Shown here: piece after piece, positions 6,282 through 14,598 of the stretch | Layout of the letters: every line of letters begins with the position of its first letter | Position numbering within the stretch: position 1 is the stretch's first letter | Assembly (NCBI GenBank): GCA_023230455.1 | Contig: JALNXH010000037.1 | Coordinates: 1 to 17,184, forward strand | DNA: 17,184 bases | Direction: 5' to 3' | Source: Rhodocyclaceae bacterium | GTDB lineage: Bacteria > Pseudomonadota > Gammaproteobacteria > Burkholderiales > Rhodocyclaceae | Translations under genes and position numbers: made by a program | The notes under the pieces: model-generated | Seen by the model: the letters and a program-made list of their open reading frames with translations, nothing else | Told to the model about the DNA's origin: nothing | Database searches by the model: none

Positions 6282-8381
6282 ATGACCGCACGCCAGATCC
6301 TCGTCACGTCCGCCCTGCCCTACGCCAACGGCGCCATCCACCTCGGGCACTTGGTCGAATACATCCAGACCGACATCTGGGTGCGTTTCCAGAAGATGCG
6401 CGGCCACGAGTGCTGGTACGTTTGCGCCGACGACACCCACGGCACGCCGATCATGCTGCGCGCGGAAAAGGAAGGCATCGCCCCGGAAGCGCTGATTGCC
6501 CGCGTCCATGGCGAGCACAGCCGCGACTTCGCCGGTTTCCATGTCGCTTTCGACCACTACGGCTCGACCAATTCGGAAGAGAACCGCTTCTACGCCGAAG
6601 ACATCTACCTCAAGCTGAAGACCGCCGGCCTGATCGAGGTGCGCTCCATCGAGCAGCACTACGACCCGGTGAAGCAGATGTTCCTGCCCGACCGCTTCAT
6701 CAAGGGCGAATGTCCCAAGTGCGGGGCCAAGGACCAGTACGGCGATTCCTGCGAATCCTGCGGCGCGGCCTACGCCCCCACCGAGTTGAAGAACCCCTAT
6801 TCGGCGGTGTCCGGCGCGACGCCCGAATTGCGCTCGTCCGACCACTACTTCTTCAAGCTCTCCGACCCGCGCTGCCAGGACTTCCTCCGCCGCTGGACGC
6901 GCGAGCCCGGGCGGCTGCAGACCGAAGCCGCCAACAAGATGCAGGAATGGCTCGGCACCGAAGGCGAGCAGAAACTGTCCGACTGGGACATCTCGCGCGA
7001 TGCGCCCTACTTCGGCTTCGAGATTCCCGGCGCACCGGGCAAGTACTTCTACGTCTGGCACGATGCGCCGATCGGCTACATGGGCAGCTTCAAGAGCCTC
7101 TGCGCGCAACGGGGTCTGGACTTCGACGCTTACTGGCAGAAAGACTCGCGCGCCGAGCTTTACCACTTCATCGGCAAGGACATCCTCTACTTCCATTCGC
7201 TGTTCTGGCCCGCCGAACTGGAACATGCCGGCTACCGCACGCCGACCAGCGTGTTCGCCCACGGCTTCCTCACCGTGGACGGCGCCAAGATGTCCAAATC
7301 GCGCGGCACCTTCATCACCGCCGAAAGCTATCTGCAACAGGGCCTGAACCCGGAATGGCTGCGCTACTACTTCGCCGCCAAGCTCAACGGCACACTGGAG
7401 GATCTCGACCTCAACCTCGACGACTTCGTCGCCCGGGTCAACAGCGACCTGATCGGCAAGTACGTGAACATCGCCAGCCGCGCCGCCGGCTTCATCGCCA
7501 AGCGTTTCAACGGCCGGCTGTTCCATGCCTCCCACAACCACCTGCGCGACACCTTCGACCGCGACCTGCCGTTGCGCGAAGCGGCGGAAGAAATCGCCGG
7601 CCACTACGAGGCCCGCGACTACGGCCGCGCCCTACGCCGGGTGATGGCCCTGGCCGACCTGGTGAACCAGTTCGTGGACAAGCACCAGCCCTGGCAGATG
7701 GCGAAGAACGTCGAGCACGAGGAAACCCTGCATTACGTCTGTACCGCGCTGATCAACGCCTTCCGCCTGCTCACCCTCTACCTCAAGCCGGTGCTGCCGC
7801 ATCTCGCCAAGCGGGCCGAGGAATTCCTCAACATCGCGCCGCTGAGCTGGGCCGATGCCGGCTACGTGCTGCCCGCCGACCACCCGATCAACCCCTACGA
7901 ACACCTGATGGGCCGCATCGACCCGAAGCAGATCGAAGCCCTGGTGGCCGCCAACCGCGAGAGTCTGGCCCCGGTCAGCGAGCCGTCGCCGCAGCGCCAC
8001 GCTCAGCACCAGCAGAACACGGAAGACAAAATGCAGGAACAAACCCACATCTCCATCGACGACTTCGCCAAGATCGACCTGCGCGTCGCCCGCATCGCCA
8101 ATGCCGAGCACGTGGACGGCGCCGACAAGCTGCTGCGCCTGACGCTGGATCTCGGCAGTCTCGGCACGCGGCAGGTGTTCGCCGGCATCAAGTCGGCGTA
8201 CGACCCGGCGACGCTGGTCGGCCGGCTCACCGTGATGGTCGCCAATCTGGCGCCGCGCAAGATGAAGTTCGGCCTGTCCGAGGGCATGGTGCTCGCCGCC
8301 TCCGACGACGGCGGCGACGTCCCCGGCCTGTTCATCCTCTCGCCCGACAGCGGCGCTGCGCCGGGCATGAAGGTGAAGTGA
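6282..8381 (+). CDS. metG: Methionyl-tRNA synthetase
   Basis: The 699-residue enzyme charges initiator and elongator tRNA-Met with methionine using ATP. Class I signatures are HLGHL (residues 20-24) and KMSKS (336-340). A zinc knuckle has Cys144, Cys147, Cys157 and Cys160, at almost the same positions as in E. coli, so this is the long zinc-containing type. The anticodon-binding helical domain follows, with DKHQPWQMAKN. From about residue 589 there is a C-terminal EMAP II-like tRNA-binding domain (IDLRVARIANAEHVDGADKL), joined by a Gln/His-rich linker, which drives dimerisation. It is divergent from apbC, and its stop codon overlaps the start of the acylphosphatase. Confidence 0.99.
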   Translation: MTARQILVTSALPYANGAIHLGHLVEYIQTDIWVRFQKMRGHECWYVCADDTHGTPIMLRAEKEGIAPEALIARVHGEHSRDFAGFHVAFDHYGSTNSEENRFYAEDIYLKLKTAGLIEVRSIEQHYDPVKQMFLPDRFIKGECPKCGAKDQYGDSCESCGAAYAPTELKNPYSAVSGATPELRSSDHYFFKLSDPRCQDFLRRWTREPGRLQTEAANKMQEWLGTEGEQKLSDWDISRDAPYFGFEIPGAPGKYFYVWHDAPIGYMGSFKSLCAQRGLDFDAYWQKDSRAELYHFIGKDILYFHSLFWPAELEHAGYRTPTSVFAHGFLTVDGAKMSKSRGTFITAESYLQQGLNPEWLRYYFAAKLNGTLEDLDLNLDDFVARVNSDLIGKYVNIASRAAGFIAKRFNGRLFHASHNHLRDTFDRDLPLREAAEEIAGHYEARDYGRALRRVMALADLVNQFVDKHQPWQMAKNVEHEETLHYVCTALINAFRLLTLYLKPVLPHLAKRAEEFLNIAPLSWADAGYVLPADHPINPYEHLMGRIDPKQIEALVAANRESLAPVSEPSPQRHAQHQQNTEDKMQEQTHISIDDFAKIDLRVARIANAEHVDGADKLLRLTLDLGSLGTRQVFAGIKSAYDPATLVGRLTVMVANLAPRKMKFGLSEGMVLAASDDGGDVPGLFILSPDSGAAPGMKVK

Positions 8382-8653
8382 CCGAAGTCCGCCGGCTGGT
8401 CATCACCGGCCACGTGCAGGGCGTCGGCTTCCGCTATTTCATGGCCGCCGAGGCCGTGCAGCTCGGCATCACCGGCTGGGTGCGCAACCGCCGCGACGGC
8501 AGCGTCGAGGCGGTGGTTGCCGGGCCGGCCGAGTCTGTCGCAGCGATCATCGCCTGGGTCCGGCGCGGGCCGCCGGGTGCCGCTGTGGCGCAGGTTCTGG
8601 CTGAAGAGACGGAGGGCGTTTTCGAGCGGTTCGAACGCCTGTCGAGCCACTAA
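8378..8653 (+). CDS. acyP: Acylphosphatase
   Basis: From a GTG at 8378 that overlaps the metG stop (GTGA), the frame gives a 91-residue protein of the normal acylphosphatase size. The fold signature is GHVQGVGFRYF (11-21) with catalytic Arg19, and GWVRNRRDGSVEAVVAG (33-49) with catalytic Asn37. The enzyme hydrolyses acyl phosphates such as acetyl phosphate in the cytosol. AAGGTGAA just before the GTG, inside metG, can act as ribosome binding site, so translation is probably coupled to metG. No ATG is available at the right place; the GTG start is supported by the family N-terminus. Functional linkage with MetG is not implied. Confidence 0.93.
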   Translation: MTEVRRLVITGHVQGVGFRYFMAAEAVQLGITGWVRNRRDGSVEAVVAGPAESVAAIIAWVRRGPPGAAVAQVLAEETEGVFERFERLSSH

Positions 8654-8700
8654 TGCGCGCCGCCATTGCCGTTGGCTATGCGGTCGATAGGGTATGTCGA

Positions 8701-8729
8701 TTGACTTTTACCGGCCCGGCTCGCAGTAT
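8701..8729 (+). promoter_or_regulatory. Weak candidate promoter for the peroxiredoxin gene
   Basis: TTGACT (8701-8706) is a good -35 match. Seventeen bases later CAGTAT (8724-8729) is only a poor -10. It lies about 40 bases before the ATG in a 115-base gap, so a promoter here is plausible, but the -10 is unconvincing. Confidence 0.35.
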
Positions 8730-8768
8730 GTCGGTCATCGCATTTCGACACCCAACAAGGAGCCCATC

Positions 8769-9365
8769 ATGGCAGTTCTCGTCGGCAAGGCCGCCCCGGA
8801 TTTCACCGCCAACGCGGTTTACGGCAACAACGAAATCAAGCCGCTCACCCTTTCCTCGTTGAAGGGCAAGTACGTCGTACTGTTCTTCTATCCGCTCGAC
8901 TTCACCTTCGTCTGCCCCTCCGAGCTGATCGCTTTCGATCATCGCCTGGAAGAGTTCAAGAAGCGCAATGTCGAAGTGCTCGGCTGCTCCATCGACTCCC
9001 AGTTTTCCCACCTGGCGTGGAAGAACACCCCGGTCAACAACGGCGGTATCGGCCAGGTTGGCTATCCGCTGGTGGCCGACATCAAGCACGAAATCGCCCA
9101 GGCCTATGACGTGGAATCGGCCGGCGGCGTCGCCTTCCGCGGCTCCTTCCTGATCGACAAGGCCGGCGTGGTGCAGCATCAGGTGGTCAACAACCTGCCG
9201 CTGGGCCGCAACATCGACGAAATGCTGCGCATGGTCGACGCGCTGCAATTCACCGAAGAACACGGCGAAGTCTGTCCCGCCGGCTGGTCGAAGGGCAAGG
9301 CCGGGATGAAGGCATCGACCGACGGCGTGGCCAAATACCTGGCCGAAAACGCCGCCGCACTGTAA
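8769..9365 (+). CDS. Typical 2-Cys peroxiredoxin (AhpC/Prx1 type)
   Basis: The 198-residue thiol peroxidase reduces hydrogen peroxide and organic peroxides. The peroxidatic cysteine is Cys49 in DFTFVCPSEL, and the resolving cysteine is Cys169 in GEVCPAGW. The N-terminus MAVLVGKAAPDFTANAV is typical of the Prx1 group. NNGGIGQVGYPL corresponds to the GGLG-type motif region, while the C-terminus ends in KYLAENAAAL, with Tyr-Leu in place of the Tyr-Phe motif of peroxide-sensitive eukaryotic forms. The frame opens 25 codons earlier, but AAGGAG lies 6 bases before the ATG at 8769, which fixes the start. It is monocistronic, with a terminator just downstream. OxyR control is possible; I see no clear OxyR site. 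Confidence 0.96.
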   Translation: MAVLVGKAAPDFTANAVYGNNEIKPLTLSSLKGKYVVLFFYPLDFTFVCPSELIAFDHRLEEFKKRNVEVLGCSIDSQFSHLAWKNTPVNNGGIGQVGYPLVADIKHEIAQAYDVESAGGVAFRGSFLIDKAGVVQHQVVNNLPLGRNIDEMLRMVDALQFTEEHGEVCPAGWSKGKAGMKASTDGVAKYLAENAAAL

Positions 9366-9390
9366 AAATAAAACAACCTCGACAGAGAGA

Positions 9391-9420
9391 AAAACGGCCA
9401 CCTTTCGGGGTGGCCGTTTT
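9391..9420 (+). terminator. Rho-independent terminator after the peroxiredoxin gene
   Basis: A perfect 12-bp stem, AAAACGGCCACC (9391-9402) paired with GGTGGCCGTTTT (9409-9420), closes a 6-base loop and ends in a T-run, 25 bases after the stop codon. Confidence 0.92.
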
Positions 9421-9464
9421 ACATTGGCAAACGAGGAAATCAACACCAAGGGCGGTCACTCATC

Positions 9465-10277
9465 ATGAGCGAAAAGCAATCCATCTTCACCTTCGACGGC
9501 AGCCGCTACATGCCCACCGACTGGGCAGTCGGCCCCTGGGACCCGCAACTGCTGCACGGCGGCGCCACCGCCACGCTGCTGGCCCACGGCATCGAGGCAA
9601 CCCAGCCCGAGCCGGACTGGCTGCTCGCCAAGCTGAATTTCGATTTCTTCCGCCCGATCCGCAAGACGCCGATGACCCTGCGCACCGAGATCGTCCGCGA
9701 AGGCAAGCGCGTCCGCTTGGTGGATGCATTCCTTGCTGAAGAAGACGTCGTCGTCGCCCGCGCCTCGGGCTTCATGGTCGCCCCGACATACGATGCGCCG
9801 GCGCCGCTGATACCGGCAACGCACGCGCCGGCCTCCTGGCAGGGCCTGAATCCGGTGACGGATGCGGGCACCGGCCGGCATCTCCAGTTCAACAGCGATA
9901 TCGAGTTCCGCCCGATCACAGCGCCGTTCTCCGGCCCGGGCATCGTCGTCTGGGTAAAAGCGCCGTACGATCTGCTGCCCGGCACCCCGCTCACGCCGAC
10001 CTGCCGTACGGCCGCCATGTCGGACTTTGCGAATGCAATAGGCATCTGGTCCGATCCCGCGCGCCGGGGCTTCATCAACGCCGACATCGCGCTCTCCACC
10101 TACCGCCGCCAGCGCGGCGACTGGCTGTGCCTAGAAAGCGCGGCCCGTCCGGACGGCGACGGCATCGCCGTCTCAAACGTCCTGCTTTACGACGAGGCCG
10201 GCCTGTTCGGCAGCGTTTCTACCGTCTGCCTGGCGAAACCGATGAAATCCCTGAGCGAAGGCGCGCCGGCAGCTTAG
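9465..10277 (+). CDS. Acyl-CoA thioesterase-like protein (double hotdog)
   Basis: The 270-residue protein looks like a TesB-related double-hotdog thioesterase (4HBT_3 type). It has the family-like segment DPQLLHGGATATLLAHGIEA (26-45) in the first hotdog and a second half starting near PASWQGLNPV, with FRPIRKTPMTLRTEIVREGK and SDIEFRPITAPF as the paired strands. Such enzymes hydrolyse acyl-CoA thioesters in the cytosol; chain-length preference cannot be read from sequence. No signal peptide is present. The ribosome binding site is weak. Its stop overlaps that of the convergent cupin gene by 3 bases (TTAG at 10274-10277). Confidence 0.85.
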   Translation: MSEKQSIFTFDGSRYMPTDWAVGPWDPQLLHGGATATLLAHGIEATQPEPDWLLAKLNFDFFRPIRKTPMTLRTEIVREGKRVRLVDAFLAEEDVVVARASGFMVAPTYDAPAPLIPATHAPASWQGLNPVTDAGTGRHLQFNSDIEFRPITAPFSGPGIVVWVKAPYDLLPGTPLTPTCRTAAMSDFANAIGIWSDPARRGFINADIALSTYRRQRGDWLCLESAARPDGDGIAVSNVLLYDEAGLFGSVSTVCLAKPMKSLSEGAPAA

Positions 10278-10744
10278 CGAAAGTGCGCCGCCAGGGTCGC
10301 CAGATAAGGCGTCGCTTCGGCGGCGCCTTCCGCCGGCGCCCAGCCGGCTCTTTCGTCCGCGGTCAGCGGCAGGTAGGGGCCGGCCTTGGCTTCGAGGAAC
10401 ACCGTGCCCGGCTCCAGCGCCAGTGTGGTATGCCAGGTGCCGTGGGGGATATCGCAGCCGAGCGCTTCGCCGCCGGCGGCAAGTTCCGTCGTGCGCAGCA
10501 CGGCGCCCGCAGCGTCGAACTCCACCAGCCCCAGGCGGCCGCGCAGCACCACCATGGTTTCGTCCTTGTGCGGATCGTTGTGGCGATGGGGCGCGATATA
10601 GCTGCCCGGCTCGATCGCGTTGAGCAGACGATGTGCGACGAAATCGTCGCTCGGATGGAAATTGCGGTTCTTGCGCCGCCGCGGCGAGGCGACCGCCTCG
10701 CCGCTGACCTCGTTGAGCAAGGCGCGGTCGATCAGTCGGATCAT
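10274..10744 (-). CDS. WbuC-family cupin metalloprotein
   Basis: The 156-residue protein has the WbuC cupin pattern: RRRKNRNFHPSDDFVAHRLL near the N-terminus, APHRHNDPHKDETMVVLRG (51-69) with candidate metal ligands His53, His55 and Glu62, then DIPHGTWHTTLALEPGTVFL (98-117) with His101/His105. The name comes from O-antigen clusters, but standalone copies are common and the reaction is not established. The start at 10744 overlaps the dnaE stop as ATGA, which implies translational coupling and decides the start; the long open frame further upstream is a shadow of dnaE. Its 3' end overlaps the convergent thioesterase gene. Confidence 0.85.
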   Translation of the reverse strand: MIRLIDRALLNEVSGEAVASPRRRKNRNFHPSDDFVAHRLLNAIEPGSYIAPHRHNDPHKDETMVVLRGRLGLVEFDAAGAVLRTTELAAGGEALGCDIPHGTWHTTLALEPGTVFLEAKAGPYLPLTADERAGWAPAEGAAEATPYLATLAAHFR

Positions 10745-13700
10745 GCGTAGACCACCTTCACATTGTCGGGCGACAGCCATTCCTGTAGCGAGGCGATAAG
10801 GGCGTCGTCGAGACGCACCCGCCAGGCATCGGAGAGGCTCATCTCGGCTTGCGCATCGCCGTTGCGGTAAGCCACGCGCACCGGGCACGGGCCGTCGCGG
10901 AACGGCGCCAGCAGCGCCTGCAGGCGCTTGGCGTCGGCCTGTCCGTTCATCGCCAGACGCAACTGGCGGGCGAAGCGGCCGCGTGCCTCGCCCAGCGTCA
11001 GCAGCTTGTCGGCAGTGACGCGCAGGCCGCCGGTGAACGCGTCGTCCTGCACCTTGCCCTCGACGAACAGAATCTCGTCTTCCTTGATCTTGGCCCGCTC
11101 GGCGTCCCACAGCTCGTTGAACACGGTGACTTCGACCTGCGCCGTCGTATCGTCGAGCATAACGATGGCCATCTTGCCGCGACGGGTCATCTGCGTGCGG
11201 GTGGACAACACCATGCCGGCCAGCAGCGTCAGATCCTTCTGCGCCGCGAGCTGGGCCAGATTGCGTTTGACGAAGGTGCCCACTTCGGCGCGGTAGGCGT
11301 TGTAAGGGTGGCCGGAAAGGAAGAAGCCGAGCGCCTGCTTTTCGTTGAGCAACTGCTCGCGTTCGCTCCAGCGCGGCACCTCGACGTAATGCAGCGTGGC
11401 ACCACCGCTGGCTTCGCCCATATCGAACAGGCCGCTCTGCATGGCGTGGCGTTCGGCCTGCTCCGCCGCCTCCAGCGCGACACCAACCGAGGCCAGCAGC
11501 TTGGCGCGATGATCGTCCACGCCGTCGAAGGCGCCGGCACGGATCAGCGATTCGATGACACGGCGATTCACCACACGCTTGTCGAGTCGCCGGCAGAAGT
11601 CGAACAGATCCTTGAACGGTCCACCCTCCTCGCGCGCCTTGAGAATGCAGCCCAGCGCCGACTCGCCGGTGCCCTTGATGGCGCCGAGGCCGTAGCGGAT
11701 GGTCTTGCCGTCCACCGGCATGAAGCGCACGCCGCCGCTGTTGATGTCCGGCGCCAGGAAGGTGAGGCCGCTCTGCTTGCCGTCGTTGAAGAAGAACTGC
11801 ACCTTGTCCGTATCGGCCATTTCCGAGGACAGGGTGGCGGCCATGAAACTCGCCGGATGGTGGCACTTCAGCCACGCCGTCTGGTAGGCGACCAACGAAT
11901 AGGCGGCAGCGTGCGACTTGTTGAAACCGTAACCGGCGAACTTGTCGATGTAGTCGAAGATTTCATTGGCAGTGGATTCGTCGATGCCGTTCCTGCCCGC
12001 CCCCTCGACGAAGATCGCGCGCTGCTGTGCCATTTCCTCGGGCTTCTTCTTGCCCATCGCACGCCGCAGCATGTCGGCGCCGCCAAGCGAGTAGCCGGCC
12101 ACCACCTGCGCCGTCTGCATCACCTGCTCCTGGTACACCATGATGCCGTAGGTGGTGGACAGCACCTGCTCCAGCGATGGCGTCAGATAGGTCACCTTCT
12201 CGCGACCGTGCTTGCGGTTGATGAAGCTGGGGATCAGATCCATCGGACCCGGCCGGTACAGCGCGTTCAAGGCGATCAGATCCTCCAGCCGGTCGGGCCG
12301 CGCCTGCACCAGCATGTCCTTCATGCCGCGCGATTCGAACTGGAACACCGCCGTGGTGTTGGCGCTGCGGAACACCGATTCGTAGACTTGCGCATCGTCG
12401 AGCGGCAGGGTATCGAGATTCACGCCCCTGCCGTCGCCATTGCCGCTCTGCCCGCCCTCGATCTCGTTGGCGAACTTCACCGCCTCATTGAGGATGGTCA
12501 GCGTGCGCAGGCCGAGGAAGTCGAACTTCACCAGCCCGGCTTTTTCGACATCGTCCTTGTCGAACTGGCTGACCACCGACGTACTGCCGTCGGCGGCATA
12601 CAGCGGGCAGAAGTCGGTCAGCTTGCCCGGCGCGATCAGCACGCCGCCGGCGTGCATGCCGACGTTGCGGGTCATGCCTTCGAGCTTGGTCGCCAGCTCC
12701 CACAGCTCGGCAATGTCCTCTTCGCCCTTCAGCCGTTCCTTGATCTGCGGTTCCTTCTCCAGCGCACCTTCCAGCGTGATACCCAATTCGTTGGGAATCA
12801 GTTTGGCGAACTGGTCGACGAAATTGAACGGCAGATCGAGCACCCGGCCGACATCGCGGATCACTGCCTTCGCCGCCATGGTGCCGAAGGTGGCGATCTG
12901 CGAGACGCAGTGGTGGCCGTACTTGTTCTTCACATAGTCGATCACCCGGTCGCGGCCTTCCTGGCAGAAGTCCACGTCGAAGTCGGGCATCGACACGCGT
13001 TCCGGATTGAGGAAGCGTTCGAACAGCAGCGCGTAGTAGAGCGGATCGAGGTCGGTGATCAGCAACGCATAGGCCACCAGCGAGCCGGCGCCGGAGCCGC
13101 GCCCCGGCCCCACCGGCACGCCGTTGTTCTTGGCCCACTGGATGAAGTCGGCGACGATCAGGAAGTAGCCGGGGAAGCCCATCTGCTGGATGGTCCTGAT
13201 TTCGAATTCCAGCCGCTCCGCATAACGCGGCCGTTGCGCCTCGCGCTCGGCCGGATCGGGATAGAGCAGGCGCAGCCGCCCTTCCAGTCCGGCGCGCGAT
13301 TCGTTGGCCAGATGTTCGTCGAGGGTCACCCCGTCGGGCGTCGGGAAGTCCGGCAGGAAGTTCTTGCCCAAAGTGACTGTCAGGTTGCAGCGCTTGGCGA
13401 TCTCCACCGAATTTTCCAGCGCCTCGGGCAGATCGCCGAACAGTTCGGCCATCTCGGCCTGGGTCTTGAAGTATTGCTGCTCGGTAAAGTTCTTCGGCCG
13501 CCGCGTATCGCCCAGCACGTAGCCCTCGGCGATGCAGACGCGGGCCTCATGCGCCTTGAAGTCGCCGGCGTCGAGAAACTGGATCGGATGCGTCGCCACC
13601 AGCGGCAGATCGAGCCGGCCGGCCAGTTCGGCGGTGGCGTTGATCAGCGCTTCCTGCGTCGCGTCGTCACGCTCGCCGCTCGGCCGCTGCACTTCGAGGT

Positions 13701-14214
13701 AGAAACCGTCGGGGAACAACGCCGCCCACTGGCGCGCGCGCGCCGCCGCCAGATCCGGCTTGCCGGCCAGCAGCATCTGCCCGATGTCGCCGAGCTGCGC
13801 ACCGGAGAGCGCCAGCAGCCCGCGGTTGTCGCCATCGCCCAGCGCAGCCAGGCTGATCTCGGCGCGGCCCTGGCGGCGCGGCGCAAGAAAGGCAGCGGAA
13901 AGCAGTTCGCAGAGGCGCAGATACCCAGCGCGGTTCTTCACCAGCAGCAGCGCCCGGGCGAAGGTATCGCGCCCCGGATCGCGGACGTCCTCGTCGCGGA
14001 TCCACACATCGCAGCCGATCAACGGCTTGATGCCCTTGCCGCGTGCGCCGCTGTAAAACTTGACCATGCCGAACAGGTTGGCCAGATCGGTCAGCGCCAG
14101 CGCCGGCATACCGTCCGCCGCCGCCCGCTGTAGGGCATCGTCGATGCGGACGATGCCGTCGGTAATGGAGTATTCGCTGTGGAGGCGAAGATGAACGAAC
14201 TGGGGAGCGGACAT
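10741..14214 (-). CDS. dnaE: DNA polymerase III alpha subunit
   Basis: The 1157-residue protein is a full-length DnaE1-type replicative polymerase, the catalytic subunit of the chromosomal replicase. The N-terminal PHP domain begins FVHLRLHSEYSITDG (residues 6-20). The polymerase palm carries PDFDVDFCQEGRDRVIDYV with the metal-binding aspartates Asp411 and Asp413, after GPGRGSGAGSLVAYAL. The fingers region includes KSHAAAYSLVAYQTAWLK. The helix-hairpin-helix and OB-fold regions follow (LLAGMVLSTRTQMTRRGKMA near residue 1000), and the gene ends DNVKVVYA. The start at 14214 gives the family N-terminus; no strong Shine-Dalgarno is visible. Nothing is truncated, and codon use matches the rest of the chromosome. 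Confidence 0.99.
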   Translation of the reverse strand: MSAPQFVHLRLHSEYSITDGIVRIDDALQRAAADGMPALALTDLANLFGMVKFYSGARGKGIKPLIGCDVWIRDEDVRDPGRDTFARALLLVKNRAGYLRLCELLSAAFLAPRRQGRAEISLAALGDGDNRGLLALSGAQLGDIGQMLLAGKPDLAAARARQWAALFPDGFYLEVQRPSGERDDATQEALINATAELAGRLDLPLVATHPIQFLDAGDFKAHEARVCIAEGYVLGDTRRPKNFTEQQYFKTQAEMAELFGDLPEALENSVEIAKRCNLTVTLGKNFLPDFPTPDGVTLDEHLANESRAGLEGRLRLLYPDPAEREAQRPRYAERLEFEIRTIQQMGFPGYFLIVADFIQWAKNNGVPVGPGRGSGAGSLVAYALLITDLDPLYYALLFERFLNPERVSMPDFDVDFCQEGRDRVIDYVKNKYGHHCVSQIATFGTMAAKAVIRDVGRVLDLPFNFVDQFAKLIPNELGITLEGALEKEPQIKERLKGEEDIAELWELATKLEGMTRNVGMHAGGVLIAPGKLTDFCPLYAADGSTSVVSQFDKDDVEKAGLVKFDFLGLRTLTILNEAVKFANEIEGGQSGNGDGRGVNLDTLPLDDAQVYESVFRSANTTAVFQFESRGMKDMLVQARPDRLEDLIALNALYRPGPMDLIPSFINRKHGREKVTYLTPSLEQVLSTTYGIMVYQEQVMQTAQVVAGYSLGGADMLRRAMGKKKPEEMAQQRAIFVEGAGRNGIDESTANEIFDYIDKFAGYGFNKSHAAAYSLVAYQTAWLKCHHPASFMAATLSSEMADTDKVQFFFNDGKQSGLTFLAPDINSGGVRFMPVDGKTIRYGLGAIKGTGESALGCILKAREEGGPFKDLFDFCRRLDKRVVNRRVIESLIRAGAFDGVDDHRAKLLASVGVALEAAEQAERHAMQSGLFDMGEASGGATLHYVEVPRWSEREQLLNEKQALGFFLSGHPYNAYRAEVGTFVKRNLAQLAAQKDLTLLAGMVLSTRTQMTRRGKMAIVMLDDTTAQVEVTVFNELWDAERAKIKEDEILFVEGKVQDDAFTGGLRVTADKLLTLGEARGRFARQLRLAMNGQADAKRLQALLAPFRDGPCPVRVAYRNGDAQAEMSLSDAWRVRLDDALIASLQEWLSPDNVKVVYA

Positions 14215-14295
14215 GGCAGGATTTTAACTGCCGGGGGAAGGGGCCGGTTCGGAGTTTTGGCGGGGAGGATGGGGGTGAAATCCCACTTTCCCGCT

Positions 14296-14357
14296 CCGTT
14301 CGGGAGAGCCCGTCGAGGGTTCTTCTCATTCCGTTCGCCCTGAGCCTGTCGAAGGGC
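14296..14357. repeat. Pair of REP-like elements
   Basis: The copy at 14331-14357 carries TTCGCCCTGAGCCTGTCGAA, the widespread proteobacterial REP-like motif, with GCCCT (14337-14341) and AGGGC (14353-14357) forming a short stem. A degenerate copy in the same orientation lies at 14296-14320 (CCGTTCGGGAGAGCCCGTCG). Such elements are intergenic and may be mobilised by RAYT-type transposases. Confidence 0.75.
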
Positions 14358-14425
14358 AACGGCTGACTTGATTTTCCTTCACCTCGTATCGCCACCGTAT
14401 GCCGAGTCCCGCCCCGGCGGGCGGA

Positions 14426-14560
14426 TTACTTTCTTGTGATGCGACAAGAAAGTAACCAAAGAAGCGCACCCCGCCGCCCCGGCCCTGCGGGCTACCCTCG
14501 CTCCGGCCGCTTGGCCGGGCAGGCCGCTAAACTCGCTGCGCTCAGACAACGCGGCCAGAA
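14426..14560. repeat. Dispersed repeat with perfect hairpin head
   Basis: TTACTTTCTTGT (14426-14437) and ACAAGAAAGTAA (14444-14455) form a perfect 12-bp stem around GATGCG. The following AACCAAAGAAG and a GC-rich tail (to about 14560, with GGCCGCTTGGCCGGGCAGGCC) match a repeat type I recognise from intergenic regions of many beta- and gammaproteobacteria. The right boundary is approximate. Confidence 0.65.
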
Positions 14561-14598
14561 TTCCCCGGCCAGGGTTGGACAAGCGTTTCGTGTCGAGT

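Larger units (their letters stand above)
14215..14598. other. Repeat-rich intergenic region without genes
   Basis: These 384 bases upstream of dnaE hold no credible gene. They contain two REP-like copies, a perfect hairpin with a GC-rich repeat, and anonymous DNA. Minus-strand translations containing ALSERSEFSGLPGQA are a peptide commonly predicted from this dispersed repeat and should not be read as a protein. Confidence 0.75.

Noticed and set aside
6162..7604. A 480-codon minus-strand frame opposite metG
   Set aside because: Antisense shadow of metG with no domain signature; the real minus-strand gene here is apbC, ending its 5' side at 6165.
6410..8653. A 747-codon plus-strand frame overlapping metG
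   Set aside because: It is metG read out of frame (Arg/Pro/Ala-rich) for most of its length; only its last 91 codons are real, and those are the acylphosphatase starting at the GTG at 8378.
10849..14133. A 1094-codon open frame on the plus strand opposite dnaE
   Set aside because: It is the antisense shadow of a well-conserved GC-rich gene: it is rich in Arg, His, Gln and Val without any recognisable domain, whereas dnaE is unmistakable on the other strand.
14296..14357. Intrinsic terminator in front of dnaE
   Set aside because: The short stems lack a following T-run and match known REP-like repeats better than a terminator.
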